DNA from: Candidatus Woesearchaeota archaeon
GTDB taxonomy: Archaea; Nanobdellota; Nanobdellia; Woesearchaeales; J110
Direction of reading: 5' to 3'
Length of the DNA stretch: 36,077 nucleotides
Assembly (NCBI GenBank): GCA_003694805.1
Contig: RFJU01000057.1
Coordinates: 1-36,077 of the forward strand
Every line of letters starts with the position of its first letter. Positions within the stretch are counted from its first letter, which is position 1. Under the pieces are notes generated by a model. It was given only the letters and a program-made list of their open reading frames with translations, made no database searches and was not told where the DNA came from. Positions 7,622 to 16,192 of the stretch are shown here, in pieces. A program made the position numbers and the translations under genes.

Positions 7622-8104
7622 TTACTCTGCCTTTCGCGGAAACATCTTATCAGCAAGAGATAAAAACTCCTTAATCCTGTTGAGAATGGCCGCAAGAAAA
7701 TACTTCTCAATATGCTCCTCAAAAATCTGCAAGAGCGGCGCGTTCTCTTTCACTCTGTACGTTGAACGAACCTTCTCTACAAGAAACAAATCGCGCAACC
7801 TCAACAACTGCCGCCGAATGTTAGACGGAGCGATTCCCAACAAAGGAAGCTTTGCCTTCTTCCGATACTCAATAACACGCTTCTCAATCTGCGCCGACGT
7901 TAACTCCTCTTTCGCGTCGAGCATCACATGCAGGACATCAACCATCACGTCTCTCGAATCACCCGGCTGAAGAAGTCCTAAACTCAGACAAATCTTTCTC
8001 ACCAACTCACGCTGCCTAGCAAGCCCTGGCTTTTCATACTTTCTCAGCGTAATTTCAGCAAGAGGAGTATCAACAGCAACTTTTAAGCCACCCTGTTTTG
8101 CCAA
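7622..8104 (-). CDS. Winged-helix-like conserved protein
   Basis: This encodes about 160 residues. It starts with a segment including PLAEITLRKYEKP, then a helical region (RELVRKICLSLGLLQPGDSRD), a probable winged-helix domain at about 65-125 (LTSAQIEKRV... SNIRRQLLRLRDLFLVEK), and a C-terminal helix. This looks like a small regulator or nucleic-acid-binding protein seen in DPANN genomes, but I cannot name a family. There is no ATG at the front. TTG at 8104 sits 7 nt after a GGGGGAT ribosome binding site and is preferred; TTG at 8119 is the alternative. It precedes the methyltransferase-kinase gene. Confidence 0.75.
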   Translation of the reverse strand: MAKQGGLKVAVDTPLAEITLRKYEKPGLARQRELVRKICLSLGLLQPGDSRDVMVDVLHVMLDAKEELTSAQIEKRVIEYRKKAKLPLLGIAPSNIRRQLLRLRDLFLVEKVRSTYRVKENAPLLQIFEEHIEKYFLAAILNRIKEFLSLADKMFPRKAE

Positions 8105-8164
8105 TAAACATCCCCCCAACTAAAACTTTTGAAAAACAATTAAATCCTATGAGTGAACAACCAC

Positions 8165-8173
8165 TATTTATAG
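8165..8173 (-). promoter_or_regulatory. TATA box for the 8104-6413 unit
   Basis: ACTATAAATAG on the minus strand would start transcription near 8143 and give a leader of about 40 nt carrying the GGGGGAT ribosome binding site. Confidence 0.6.
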
Positions 8174-8234
8174 TTTTCTCCTTCGAGATTTCAGCAAGAA
8201 ACAACGCCGACCACTGCTTCTCCAAAATAAACGA

Positions 8235-11200
8235 CTACAACCGATCAAAAGAGACAGCCACGTCACGCCCCTTTATAGCAAAACGCTCCAAGGGCGCAAA
8301 CCCCCTCGGAGGCCTATCCAGCAACTCTAAACGCTCCGCGCCAACTTTCTTTTGCAAATACTCCTTCCAAGAGGAAAGCTCACCACAAGCAGAGGTGACA
8401 ACGGTCAGAACAATTTTATGCTCCCTCGAGAGACCCTCTCGCTTGCGAAGCGCCTGCACTCTTCTGACAACCTCCCTGGCAAACCCTTCAGCTTCAAGTT
8501 CAGGATCCTCCTCCACGTTGAGCAATACCACACCATCATCCATCTTCGCAAGAACAAACCCCCCAGGAGGAACGAGCTCAATCTCAAAAAACTCTTGCCT
8601 GAATGCGAAGCCGCCGAGGGAGAACAAAACCCCGCTGCCGGCAGGACCGTCCCTCTCCGCACCCTCCTTCTTTGCACTGCCTATTCCTAAACCCGCCTTC
8701 TCAAGCGCCTGCACCACCTTTGCCTCTTCTTTTTTGAGCAAGGTAAGCACATCACCCGTTTGCTCTCCAAACGCCTTGCCAAGCTCCCGATAGTTCGGCT
8801 TGAAAGAAACACGCAAGGGCACGTTTCGCACCACAACAGACTTCACATTCAACTGCCGTTGCAAAAGGGGCGAGAGCGTCTCAACAGCTGACTTCACCTC
8901 TTCGCGCTCGGACATTACGACAAGCTCTTTGCACGGCCAGCGAACACCCCTCTTCGCCTCGTCGCGACACGCTAAACCCGCCTGCAACACGCTCTGACCA
9001 ACGGCAAACAAGCGCTCCACAGCACTATCCCCCCCCGGTCCCGCAGCGGGGTAGCGCTCTAAATGAACAGACTCCTTTGCAGGGAGCACTCGTGCAAGAT
9101 CCTGATACACTTTCTCACTCATATGAGGACAGATCGGCGCGAGGAGAACGCAAACGCGTTGCAAGCACGCTGCAAGAATGCTCAAAGGCTGCGCTTCATG
9201 TTCCAAGCGCTCCCGGACAAACTGCACATACCCCCTGCTCAAATCGTTCACGACAAAATCAAACAACGCCCTCCCTGCTTGATGAAGCTCAAACGCCTCA
9301 ATACCCTCGACCACGAGCTTCGTCACCGTCTTGAGCCGTGACAACACCCACTCGTCCTCAAGCGCTTGCGGCTTCACCTCAGGCAGGCGAACCTTCTCCT
9401 CCCGCTCCTTCCCCAAGACGAGCTCATGCAAGTTCCAAAAAATTGAGAAGAACTTAAACACTTCTCCAGTAATAATTTCCTCGTTAAAACGCTCAACCTG
9501 ATACGGCGCCACGTTCCAACAATAATAAAACCGAACCGGATCAGCACCCAACCGCTTCAAAACATCCTTTGCACTAACAACATTGCCGACCGACTTGGAC
9601 ATCTTCTCTCCTTTCGCGTCCAAAACCCACCCGGGCATAGAAACGGTTTTGTACGGCGCCTTGCCAAAGACAGCCATTCCGCAAAACATAAGCGAATAGA
9701 ACCACCCGCGAATCTGATCTTGCGACTCATTCACTCTGTCGACAGGGTAGTGCTTCTCAAAACACACTTTCCCCTTGAACGGAAATCCCAGGGACGCAAA
9801 CGGAGCAACACCAGAATCAAACCACACATCAAAAATCTCGCTTGTGCGCCGCAACTCCTTTCCAGTCTTCCGCGAGCGAAGCACCACTTCGCTTGCCGCA
9901 TGCAAATCAAAATGAGCAGGGAGCGGCTTTTTTGCAAGGGCCTCCAACTCCTCGCGAGAACCCACCACAACCACTTCTTCACCGTCCTCGCTCTTCCAAA
10001 TAGGAAGGGGAATCCCCCAAAACCTTTGACGGGAAAAATTCCAATCCTCAGCGTTGGCAACCCACGACGCGAACCGCTCCTTAGCAAACGACGGCTGCCA
10101 GCAAACACGATCATTCGACGAGAGCATCGCGTCTTTTAAGGGATCAATTTTGATAAACCACTGCCGGCTCAATCGAAAAATCAAAGGAGACTTACAACGC
10201 CAACAAAGAGGATAGCTATGCTCAATGCGCTCGTACTTGAGCAGCTTCTTCTCCTTGTGCAAATGCTCAGCAATATCATGATCAGCGTCTTTCACAAACG
10301 TTCCGTTAAAGGGAGCAGCATCCGCTGTTAACTTCCCCTCCTCGTCAACAGGGCTCAACTCAGGCAACCCGTAATGCTTCCCAACTTCATTATCCGTCTT
10401 TCCATGCCCCGGCGCGGTATGAACAAGCCCAGTACCCTCCTCGTCCGTAACGAAATCCTCAAAAAGATCCTTGCTCGCAACGCGCTTCTTCGTTCCTACC
10501 TTGCTAGCGACACGCTGCTTGAGCAAGCGAAGAGACATCACCACGCGCAGCGCCTTTGGATCGTCTGCGAGGCGCCTCTGACAAGGAACATCCAACAACG
10601 GTTCATACGCAACGCCCTCCAACTCGCTACCGGGAAACGTTTCCAAAACCTCGTACGCCAAGCCCATCTCGTCCAAGAGCTCCAAACGACGCTTAGCCAG
10701 AATAAGGACGCCCTCTTTCGTCTTGGCCCGCACATACGTCTTTTGTGGATGCACAGCGATAGCAACATTGGCAGGCAGCGTCCACGGTGTTGTCGTGTAC
10801 ACTAAGAGAAACTCATCCTCCTTCCCTTTCACCTTGAACTTGACAATAACGGAAGGGTCAGAAACATTCTTGTAGCTGTCGGTAGTCTCATACCCTGCAA
10901 GAGACGTCTGGCACTGAGGACACCAATGAACCGGCCTTGTTCCCTCATACACCAGCCCTTTCTCCCAAATTTGCTTAAACCCCCACCACGCCGACTCAAT
11001 GTACGAGTTATCATACGTCAAGTACGGCTCCTTCCACGCATACCACGACCCCAGCAACTCATACGTTTCCATCCACACGTCTTTGTTCATCGTCGCGTTT
11101 TCCCTGCACGCGTTCATGAACGTCCGAATACCTATTTTCTCAACATCCTTCTTGCTTTTGAGCTTCAGTTTCTTCTCAACCTTGTTTTCAATAGGCAATC

Positions 11201-11453
11201 CGTGCGTGTCAAACCCTGGCTGGAAGAGCACGTCCTTCCCTTGCAACTGAGCAAAACGCAAATACAAATCCTTGTAAATCGTGTTTCTAATGTGGCCAAT
11301 ATGCGGCGCGTCATTCGCGTAAGGAGGCCCATCCAACAAGAAGTACGCCTTGCCACCCTTGTTCTGCGCCTCGAGCTTCTTAAGAAGATCAATACGCTTC
11401 CAGAACTGACGCATCTGCTCTTCAACAACTCTAAACCTGAAATTTACCGCCAC
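8235..11453 (-). CDS. ileS: Isoleucyl-tRNA synthetase
   Basis: This encodes 1072 residues, full length for archaeal/eukaryotic-type IleRS. The HIGH motif is in DAPHIGHIRN near residue 50 and the KMSKS motif in GEKMSKSVGNV. The CP1 editing domain includes TTPWTLPANVA. Cys pairs WCPQC and LCWRC suggest zinc-binding knuckles. The anticodon-binding domain begins at about 670, followed by the C-terminal extension. It charges tRNA-Ile and edits mischarged Val. The start is GTG at 11453, 5 nt after GGTGAT, a perfect match to the archaeal 16S tail; the first in-frame ATG would cut conserved N-terminal residues. It is transcribed alone from a promoter near 11510. Confidence 0.98.
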   Translation of the reverse strand: MAVNFRFRVVEEQMRQFWKRIDLLKKLEAQNKGGKAYFLLDGPPYANDAPHIGHIRNTIYKDLYLRFAQLQGKDVLFQPGFDTHGLPIENKVEKKLKLKSKKDVEKIGIRTFMNACRENATMNKDVWMETYELLGSWYAWKEPYLTYDNSYIESAWWGFKQIWEKGLVYEGTRPVHWCPQCQTSLAGYETTDSYKNVSDPSVIVKFKVKGKEDEFLLVYTTTPWTLPANVAIAVHPQKTYVRAKTKEGVLILAKRRLELLDEMGLAYEVLETFPGSELEGVAYEPLLDVPCQRRLADDPKALRVVMSLRLLKQRVASKVGTKKRVASKDLFEDFVTDEEGTGLVHTAPGHGKTDNEVGKHYGLPELSPVDEEGKLTADAAPFNGTFVKDADHDIAEHLHKEKKLLKYERIEHSYPLCWRCKSPLIFRLSRQWFIKIDPLKDAMLSSNDRVCWQPSFAKERFASWVANAEDWNFSRQRFWGIPLPIWKSEDGEEVVVVGSREELEALAKKPLPAHFDLHAASEVVLRSRKTGKELRRTSEIFDVWFDSGVAPFASLGFPFKGKVCFEKHYPVDRVNESQDQIRGWFYSLMFCGMAVFGKAPYKTVSMPGWVLDAKGEKMSKSVGNVVSAKDVLKRLGADPVRFYYCWNVAPYQVERFNEEIITGEVFKFFSIFWNLHELVLGKEREEKVRLPEVKPQALEDEWVLSRLKTVTKLVVEGIEAFELHQAGRALFDFVVNDLSRGYVQFVRERLEHEAQPLSILAACLQRVCVLLAPICPHMSEKVYQDLARVLPAKESVHLERYPAAGPGGDSAVERLFAVGQSVLQAGLACRDEAKRGVRWPCKELVVMSEREEVKSAVETLSPLLQRQLNVKSVVVRNVPLRVSFKPNYRELGKAFGEQTGDVLTLLKKEEAKVVQALEKAGLGIGSAKKEGAERDGPAGSGVLFSLGGFAFRQEFFEIELVPPGGFVLAKMDDGVVLLNVEEDPELEAEGFAREVVRRVQALRKREGLSREHKIVLTVVTSACGELSSWKEYLQKKVGAERLELLDRPPRGFAPLERFAIKGRDVAVSFDRL

Positions 11454-11507
11454 AACTAATCACCTTTACAACTTCACTTCGGCCGCCCAGAGAGCCTCGC
11501 ACATCCC

Positions 11508-11515
11508 TTAAAAAC
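11508..11515 (-). promoter_or_regulatory. Promoter of ileS
   Basis: CGAAAAG-TTTTTAAG on the minus strand is a BRE/TATA pair. It predicts a start near 11486 and a leader of about 30 nt that includes the GGTGAT ribosome binding site. Confidence 0.65.
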
Positions 11516-11608
11516 TTTTCGTCGAGCAGAAACATAACTGCCAAACGAAAACAAGCACGAAGACGCGCCACCGCTTCGCCCTCGACGATGCTCCAAAAAA
11601 GCGATAAC

Positions 11609-11618
11609 TATTTAAATA
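11609..11618 (+). promoter_or_regulatory. TATA box for the 11650 gene
   Basis: TATTTAAATA, about 25 nt before a predicted start near 11637. A GAGGCGGT ribosome binding site follows just before the ATG at 11650. Confidence 0.6.
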
Positions 11619-11649
11619 CAGAATTAAAGAGAAAAGAGAGGCGGTCCAT

Positions 11650-11961
11650 ATGGCAATCCTTCGACGCGTTAACCCCATGAGCCTTGCAAAATATACTACT
11701 GTCTTCTTCGCCCTCTTCGGCCTTGTTTCAGCAATCTTTCTCATATACCTCGCAGCATCAATCGGCGGCAGCGTGGAAGAAGGAGCCCGCGCACTCGGCG
11801 AAGGCTACACAACAAGCATCCTCGAAGACTTCAACTACAGCGCGCTCATCATCATGCCCGTCCTCGGCGGCGTTATAGGCTTTCTCACCGGCGCAATCGT
11901 TGGAGTCGTGTACAACGGGCTCTCCTTCCTCTTCGGAGGCCTCGAAATCGAACTCGACTAA
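11650..11961 (+). CDS. Small two-helix membrane protein (DUF3566-like)
   Basis: This encodes 103 residues. It begins RRVNPMSLAKYT, followed by one hydrophobic helix (~17-38), a small polar loop, a second helix (~58-82), and an ending VYNGLSFLFGGLEIELD. This pattern of a basic start with a SLAK motif, two helices and a YN...GGLEIEL end is one I associate with a widespread archaeal family resembling DUF3566. The role is unknown. A GAGGCGGT ribosome binding site precedes the ATG. It is first in a run of rightward genes reaching tpiA. Confidence 0.75.
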   Translation: MAILRRVNPMSLAKYTTVFFALFGLVSAIFLIYLAASIGGSVEEGARALGEGYTTSILEDFNYSALIIMPVLGGVIGFLTGAIVGVVYNGLSFLFGGLEIELD

Positions 11962-12096
11962 AGAAGACGACTAACGAAGGAACGCGAGGGAGAGACGAAG
12001 CGCGAGCGACGCCTTGCAACACGAAAGCAAAACACATCGCCGCCACCAGCCATTGTCCATTGCCAATCGCTCAGGCAGGGAACGCCTGCAAGACCT

Positions 12097-12468
12097 ATGA
12101 CACACGCAAGAACCCACGTAAAGACGCTGAACAAAGCATGCCCGCTCTGCAACGGCGACGTGAGAGGAACAAATGCCCACGGCTACTTCTGCCCCCACTG
12201 CAACCTCCTTTTCAAACGCAGAAGCTTGGTCCTCGCAAGAGGACGCAGAGAAGCAAGAGCGCTTGTGGAACAACATTTCAGCGAAGACTACACGTCCATA
12301 CAAGAACTCTACCGCAATGATGGCCTTCGCACAATCCACTTCTCTCGAGACACCTCCCACCTCAAAAAAATCATGAAGGAACGAACCCAAGAAAAAAACC
12401 TTCAGACACTCCTTGACGCGATCTCACTCGACGAGACCAACGCCTCTTCGAACACGTCCTACCCGTAA
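12097..12468 (+). CDS. Zinc ribbon protein of unknown function
   Basis: This encodes 123 residues. Cys15, Cys18, Cys32 and Cys35 (CPLCNG...CPHCNLLF) form a classic zinc ribbon. The rest is basic and helical (RRSLVLARGRREARALVEQHF) with a low-complexity Ser/Asn-rich end. It probably binds nucleic acid or protein, but there is no further clue. I see no ribosome binding site or TATA box close to the ATG, so it may be co-transcribed with the membrane gene 135 nt upstream. A short hairpin (GCAGG/CCTGC, around 12075-12089) lies just before the start. Confidence 0.65.
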   Translation: MTHARTHVKTLNKACPLCNGDVRGTNAHGYFCPHCNLLFKRRSLVLARGRREARALVEQHFSEDYTSIQELYRNDGLRTIHFSRDTSHLKKIMKERTQEKNLQTLLDAISLDETNASSNTSYP

Positions 12469-12549
12469 GCGCAGGACGAGAACAAAAATAACCCAAAGAC
12501 CGAGACGCGCCACCACGCGCCACCATCGAGAAACCCGCCTTACCCGCTC

Positions 12550-13485
12550 ATGATTTGGCTGCCACCAACGATCTTCAGCATCGGCCCAGTTACCATACGG
12601 CTCTACGGGCTCGTCTATGCACTCAGCTTCCTCGCAGGCTATGTTTACCTCAAGAGTGCAGCCAAGCGAGGAACCATTCCGGGCCTGCGAGAAGAACAAG
12701 TAGAGACGCTTCTTCTCTGGCTCATCACAGCAATGATTATTGGATCTCGAACCGTGTTTTTTGGCATCTACCGCCCAGACCTCATCACAGCAGACCCGCT
12801 CCGGTTCCCGCTCACCTTCCTCGCCCTCTGGGAAGGAGGCATGTCCTTCCACGGCGCCCTCGCAGGCATGATCATCGCCGCACTCATCTTCTGCAAAAAA
12901 CACCACGTATCCTTTCTCTCCCTCGCCGACGCTGCAGCACTCCCCGCCGCCCTCGCCCTCTTCTTCGGCCGCATCGCGAACTTCGCAAACGGCGAACTCG
13001 TCGGAACACTCACTTCTGTTCCTTGGTGTATCGATTGGAGCACCAACCCCTACCTCACCAACCCTCCCGGCGGTTGCCGCCACCCCAGCCAACTCTACGA
13101 AGCAGGAAAAAACCTGCTCATCTTCGGCATTCTCGCTTTTCTCTCTCGCAGGCAAGCAAGAAGCGCGCAACCGAGGCGATCACGCAAAACAAGCCACAAG
13201 GCAAGCTACACGGCACCCTCCAAACTGCGTGTTAACACTTCCTACGTTAAGACCTCCTACAAAGAAGGCTTTATTTTTTGGAATTTCATCCTCCTCTATG
13301 GCCTCTTGCGCTTCCTCGTCAACTTCTTTCGCGACGATCCGCGCTGGCTTGGAATCAGCACCGGCCAGGCACTCTCCCTCCTCATGGTGCTTATCGCTGC
13401 AGTGGCGCTTATTAGAGGAAAACCGTGGAAAACACCGGCCATTCCGAAAAAAAGCAGGAAAACCGAGCAAAAACCTTCGCCGTGA
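12550..13485 (+). CDS. lgt: Prolipoprotein diacylglyceryl transferase (Lgt) homologue
   Basis: This encodes 311 residues with about seven membrane helices. Lgt signature elements are in order: MSFHGALAG (His101, matching E. coli His103), GRIANFANGELVG (Arg141, Asn144, Glu149, matching the essential Lgt signature), HPSQLYEA, and YGLLRFLVNFFR (Arg254, matching E. coli Arg239). Asn258 stands where bacterial enzymes usually carry Glu243. A basic loop of about 45 residues (~198-240) is inserted before the last helices. In bacteria Lgt moves a diacylglyceryl group from phosphatidylglycerol to the lipobox Cys; in an archaeon the donor would have to be an ether lipid. It lies 81 nt after the zinc ribbon gene and 75 nt before tpiA, whose own promoter lies between them. 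Confidence 0.88.
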   Translation: MIWLPPTIFSIGPVTIRLYGLVYALSFLAGYVYLKSAAKRGTIPGLREEQVETLLLWLITAMIIGSRTVFFGIYRPDLITADPLRFPLTFLALWEGGMSFHGALAGMIIAALIFCKKHHVSFLSLADAAALPAALALFFGRIANFANGELVGTLTSVPWCIDWSTNPYLTNPPGGCRHPSQLYEAGKNLLIFGILAFLSRRQARSAQPRRSRKTSHKASYTAPSKLRVNTSYVKTSYKEGFIFWNFILLYGLLRFLVNFFRDDPRWLGISTGQALSLLMVLIAAVALIRGKPWKTPAIPKKSRKTEQKPSP

Positions 13486-13527
13486 ACGCGCGAAATTCGC
13501 CGAGTACGTCATCGAAAAAAAGAAAAA

Positions 13528-13537
13528 ACATAAAAGC
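13528..13537 (+). promoter_or_regulatory. TATA box of tpiA
   Basis: ACATAAAAGC is centred 28 nt before the ATG at 13561, predicting a leaderless or nearly leaderless transcript. Confidence 0.5.
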
Positions 13538-13560
13538 ACCTATCAAATAAAGAAGCACAA

Positions 13561-14295
13561 ATGAACACCACAACCAAACCAGCTCACAGAACAAAACCTC
13601 CCAGCGCCAAGCAAAAGAAGAACGCGCCTCCCATCGTCATCATTAACTTTAAAACATACCCCCTCGCAACAGGGGAGCAAGCCGTTAGGCTGGCTCGACT
13701 CTGCCAGCGAGTTGCCCGAAACTACTTCGTCGACCTGCGTTTGGCAGTCCAAGCAACAGACATAGCCAAAGTCGCGCGCGAAGTAACCCTCCCCATCTAC
13801 GCCCAGCACGTTGATCCATTCAAACAAGGAAGCCACACAGGATGGATAACACCAGAATCCGTCAAAGCAGCAGGGGCGAGAGGAACCCTCCTCAACCACT
13901 CAGAGCACCGGCTTGGCATAGACGTTCTAGAGGAAACAATCCACCGCGCAAAAGAAGCAGGACTCTTTGTCGTTGCCTGCGCGAACTCCCCCGACGTTGC
14001 AGCAGCAATAGACGCCCTCAACCCGGACTGCATAGCGCTCGAACCACCCGAACTCATCGGAGGAGAAGTCTCTGTCAGCCAAGCCAAACCAGAAATCATC
14101 ACAGAAGCCGTACACAAAGTCATCAACCACACCAACTGCGAACAACTCCTCGTAGGCGCCGGCGTTAAATCAGCCGAGGACGTCACCACTGCACTCAGCC
14201 TCGGCGCACAAGGCGTGCTCATCGCAAGCCACATCGCCAACAACCCAGATCCCGGCCGCGTCCTCGAAGAACTCCTTGAACCTTACAAAAAATAA
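13561..14295 (+). CDS. tpiA: Triosephosphate isomerase, archaeal type
   Basis: This encodes 244 residues, slightly longer than the usual archaeal form (~225) because of an N-terminal basic tail of about 20 residues. Catalytic residues are visible: Asn29 and Lys31 in NFKTY, His113 in NHSEHR, and Glu161 in EPPELIGG. The phosphate-binding ends VGAGVKS and GVLIASHI close the barrel. It interconverts dihydroxyacetone phosphate and glyceraldehyde 3-phosphate in glycolysis/gluconeogenesis. It is the last gene of the rightward run; 125 nt separate it from the convergent pilin-like operon. Confidence 0.96.
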   Translation: MNTTTKPAHRTKPPSAKQKKNAPPIVIINFKTYPLATGEQAVRLARLCQRVARNYFVDLRLAVQATDIAKVAREVTLPIYAQHVDPFKQGSHTGWITPESVKAAGARGTLLNHSEHRLGIDVLEETIHRAKEAGLFVVACANSPDVAAAIDALNPDCIALEPPELIGGEVSVSQAKPEIITEAVHKVINHTNCEQLLVGAGVKSAEDVTTALSLGAQGVLIASHIANNPDPGRVLEELLEPYKK

Positions 14296-14420
14296 TACCA
14301 ACAAGGACGACAAGGAACACAAGCGCGTTCAAAGACAGTAAAGCGCCCAGGACAGCCGTTTCTTCAAACGTCTTCTTCAAGCGTCTTCAAAAACGCACCC
14401 CTTCACTACGACATCATGAA

Positions 14421-15146
14421 CTAGTTCACGTTCACATGAACCGTCCGGGGACTATCGTACACCTTAAAACCAGCCCTGCCAGGGCAGTCCACCCCCCCAG
14501 GCCCGACAGCGTAGTAGCACACGTAAACCGTATAGCTGTACTTCCCCCTCGGCGCGTCGGAAGGCACAGAAACCAAGAACACCATTTGCGCATTCTCGTT
14601 AAACGACAAAACATAATCACGATCAATCATCACAACCCACTCCTGCGGGTCAACCCCCGCAGGCAACGTAGCAGATCCTTCATGCAACGGCGAAAAACCC
14701 GCAAAATCGACCACGACGCTAAACCGCGTCTGAGCAGGCGTAGTGAACACGTTCCGAAAACCCACTGGGAAGACGGGCAAGTCAACACAACGCTCAGAAC
14801 ACGAAAAGAAATGGACAAGCCCACTACTACCAGCGCTTTTCGACAAGTACGGCAAGAAAATAATCTCACCCCTCCCCAACTCGCGCTCCATTCGCTGTGC
14901 CATCTCATTCGTCACGGAACACTCAACGACCTCACCAGCACACATGACCTTGCGCAAAATAAGAAGGCTGCTTCCAAAAATAACCAAACCTAAAATAATC
15001 ACGACAAGGGAAGTAATGGAGAGCGCAAACCCGCGCGAGAACCGCCGTTCCCCCCGGCGCGGCACTGAACGAGCCAACGAAGACCTCTTTGCCCGCGCAG
15101 CGCTACACTCATCTTGGTTGTAGCTCTTCCACGGCAAACACCTCAT
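14421..15146 (-). CDS. Pilin-like secreted protein (class III signal type)
   Basis: This encodes 241 residues. A long basic leader (~38 residues) ends in RRFSRGF, followed by the hydrophobic segment ALSITSLVVIILGLVIF, as in archaeal pilin-type precursors cut by a PibD/FlaK peptidase. The remaining ~170 residues look like a beta-rich secreted domain with Cys pairs (MCAGEVVEC, FSCSERC) and ending in HVNVN. ATG 15146 follows GAGGT by 6 nt and was preferred to GTG 15149. It is third in a tight operon, 9 nt after the small membrane gene. Archaellin or adhesion pilin is possible, but the length and Cys pairs suggest a specialised surface protein. Confidence 0.75.
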   Translation of the reverse strand: MRCLPWKSYNQDECSAARAKRSSLARSVPRRGERRFSRGFALSITSLVVIILGLVIFGSSLLILRKVMCAGEVVECSVTNEMAQRMERELGRGEIIFLPYLSKSAGSSGLVHFFSCSERCVDLPVFPVGFRNVFTTPAQTRFSVVVDFAGFSPLHEGSATLPAGVDPQEWVVMIDRDYVLSFNENAQMVFLVSVPSDAPRGKYSYTVYVCYYAVGPGGVDCPGRAGFKVYDSPRTVHVNVN

Positions 15147-15155
15147 CACACTACC

Positions 15156-15380
15156 TCACCGTCTCACGTGAAACCATTTTAGAAGGAGAACCAAGAAAAA
15201 GAAGAACAAACAAATCCCTCCAAAGAACAACCAAAGCCAAAGCCACGTCTGCTCGTCACTCACCAAGAGCTGCCAGAGACCAAGCAAGACGAGAAAGGTA
15301 CCAATCCAGAGAAACTTATCCAAAACAAGCTTCAAAATCTGGAACTCCTCCTCACGAGAGAGCACTAGCTTCGTCGTCAT
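15156..15380 (-). CDS. Small two-helix membrane protein
   Basis: This encodes 74 residues. A short amphipathic start (LSREEEFQILKLVLDKF) precedes two membrane helices (~24-40 and ~46-68) and a basic end. Its ATG overlaps the stop of the preceding pilin-like gene as ATGA at 15377-15380. The placement between two pilin-like genes suggests it works with them, perhaps as a membrane partner, but the function is unknown. I have the impression of a recurrent DPANN small protein with the FQILKLVLDKFLW motif. Confidence 0.75.
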   Translation of the reverse strand: MTTKLVLSREEEFQILKLVLDKFLWIGTFLVLLGLWQLLVSDEQTWLWLWLFFGGICLFFFFLVLLLKWFHVRR

Positions 15381-15940
15381 CGTTCAACACTCATCGTAAT
15401 CTGGCGCTCAACAACCACTTCGTCCGTGTACGAATTCGTCACGGGATCAAACTTCACCGCCTGCAAACTACAAATATACTCGCCAGGAAGGATATCTTTT
15501 CCTGCAATATCCCCCAAGGCAGGATCATCAATGTTCTTCGCGTTCACAAAAATGCTGTACCCGGCTTTTTGCCCCTTCTCAACGCGCTGGTGCAGCGTCG
15601 TCATCCGAGGAATGGGCTTGTACGCGGGGTCCTCGCCCGTGACGCAGTTCCCAATGAAAATCCCCACATCCACAGCGCCCTCGCCACCGTTATAGAGGCC
15701 AACTTCTAACTTTTTACTCTTTCCTGACTTAATGCGAAAATCATTTCCCTGCCGGATGACAAGCGGGTCGTTGGCGTTCGGGTCAAGACCGATCTTCGCC
15801 ACTGCAATGGCGCTTGCCGTGTTCTCCTCGAGGCTTCCGAAGAAATTCCTAATAAACGCAATCCCCAGCCCCAGCAAAATCATCGCCATAACAAGAATAA
15901 CGATTGCTTGAATACTCAAATTTAATGCTCCGCGTTTCAT
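15377..15940 (-). CDS. Pilin-like secreted protein, first gene of the operon
   Basis: This encodes 187 residues. MKRGALNLSIQAIVILVMAMILLGLGIAF is a class III signal with a short leader (cut expected after KRG) and an N-terminal pilin helix. The mature part is beta-rich, with two Cys (NCVTGED and YICSLQ) and an ending VERQITMSV. The start at 15940 is fixed by GAGGTGG, 5 nt upstream; an upstream in-frame start at 16003 would put a hydrophobic run before the signal. It leads the operon 15940-14421 and stands back to back with the SpoIIM-like gene. The domain could form a thin pilus or an anchored surface layer element. Confidence 0.8.
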   Translation of the reverse strand: MKRGALNLSIQAIVILVMAMILLGLGIAFIRNFFGSLEENTASAIAVAKIGLDPNANDPLVIRQGNDFRIKSGKSKKLEVGLYNGGEGAVDVGIFIGNCVTGEDPAYKPIPRMTTLHQRVEKGQKAGYSIFVNAKNIDDPALGDIAGKDILPGEYICSLQAVKFDPVTNSYTDEVVVERQITMSVER

Positions 15941-16091
15941 TCGTTCCACCTCGCCGCAAGCCGCGCTCCCAACGAATAAACCAAAACAAAGGGCAACATC
16001 CAAGAGAGGGGCAGGCCAATCCTGCTTCTCAAGGCCGGCTTTTTATGCGTTTTCACAAACACTGCAACAAACTCTTTCTCTCCTTAAGAGA

Positions 16092-16099
16092 TTTATAAA
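16092..16099 (-). promoter_or_regulatory. Promoter of the pilin-like operon
   Basis: AGAAAAG-TTTATAAA on the minus strand is a good BRE/TATA. The start would be near 16070, giving a leader of about 130 nt. Confidence 0.6.
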
Positions 16100-16158
16100 C
16101 TTTTCTATGCGTTCAACGTCTGCGAGAGGACAGCGCAGGAACAACACCGAAAAGAAAA

Positions 16159-16166
16159 TATTTAAA
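16159..16166 (+). promoter_or_regulatory. TATA box of the SpoIIM-like gene
   Basis: TATTTAAA is centred 30 nt before the ATG at 16193, predicting a very short leader. Confidence 0.6.
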
Positions 16167-16192
16167 AAACTCCTTTGCAAAAATGCACAGGT

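Noticed and set aside
12520-12536. Short direct repeat (cgcgccacca twice)
   Set aside because: Only two copies of about 9 bases between genes; likely chance in a C-rich segment. No CRISPR-like periodicity was seen anywhere.
12424-13170. 248-codon minus-strand frame opposite lgt
   Set aside because: It is the complement of a conserved Lgt gene and has no start signal.
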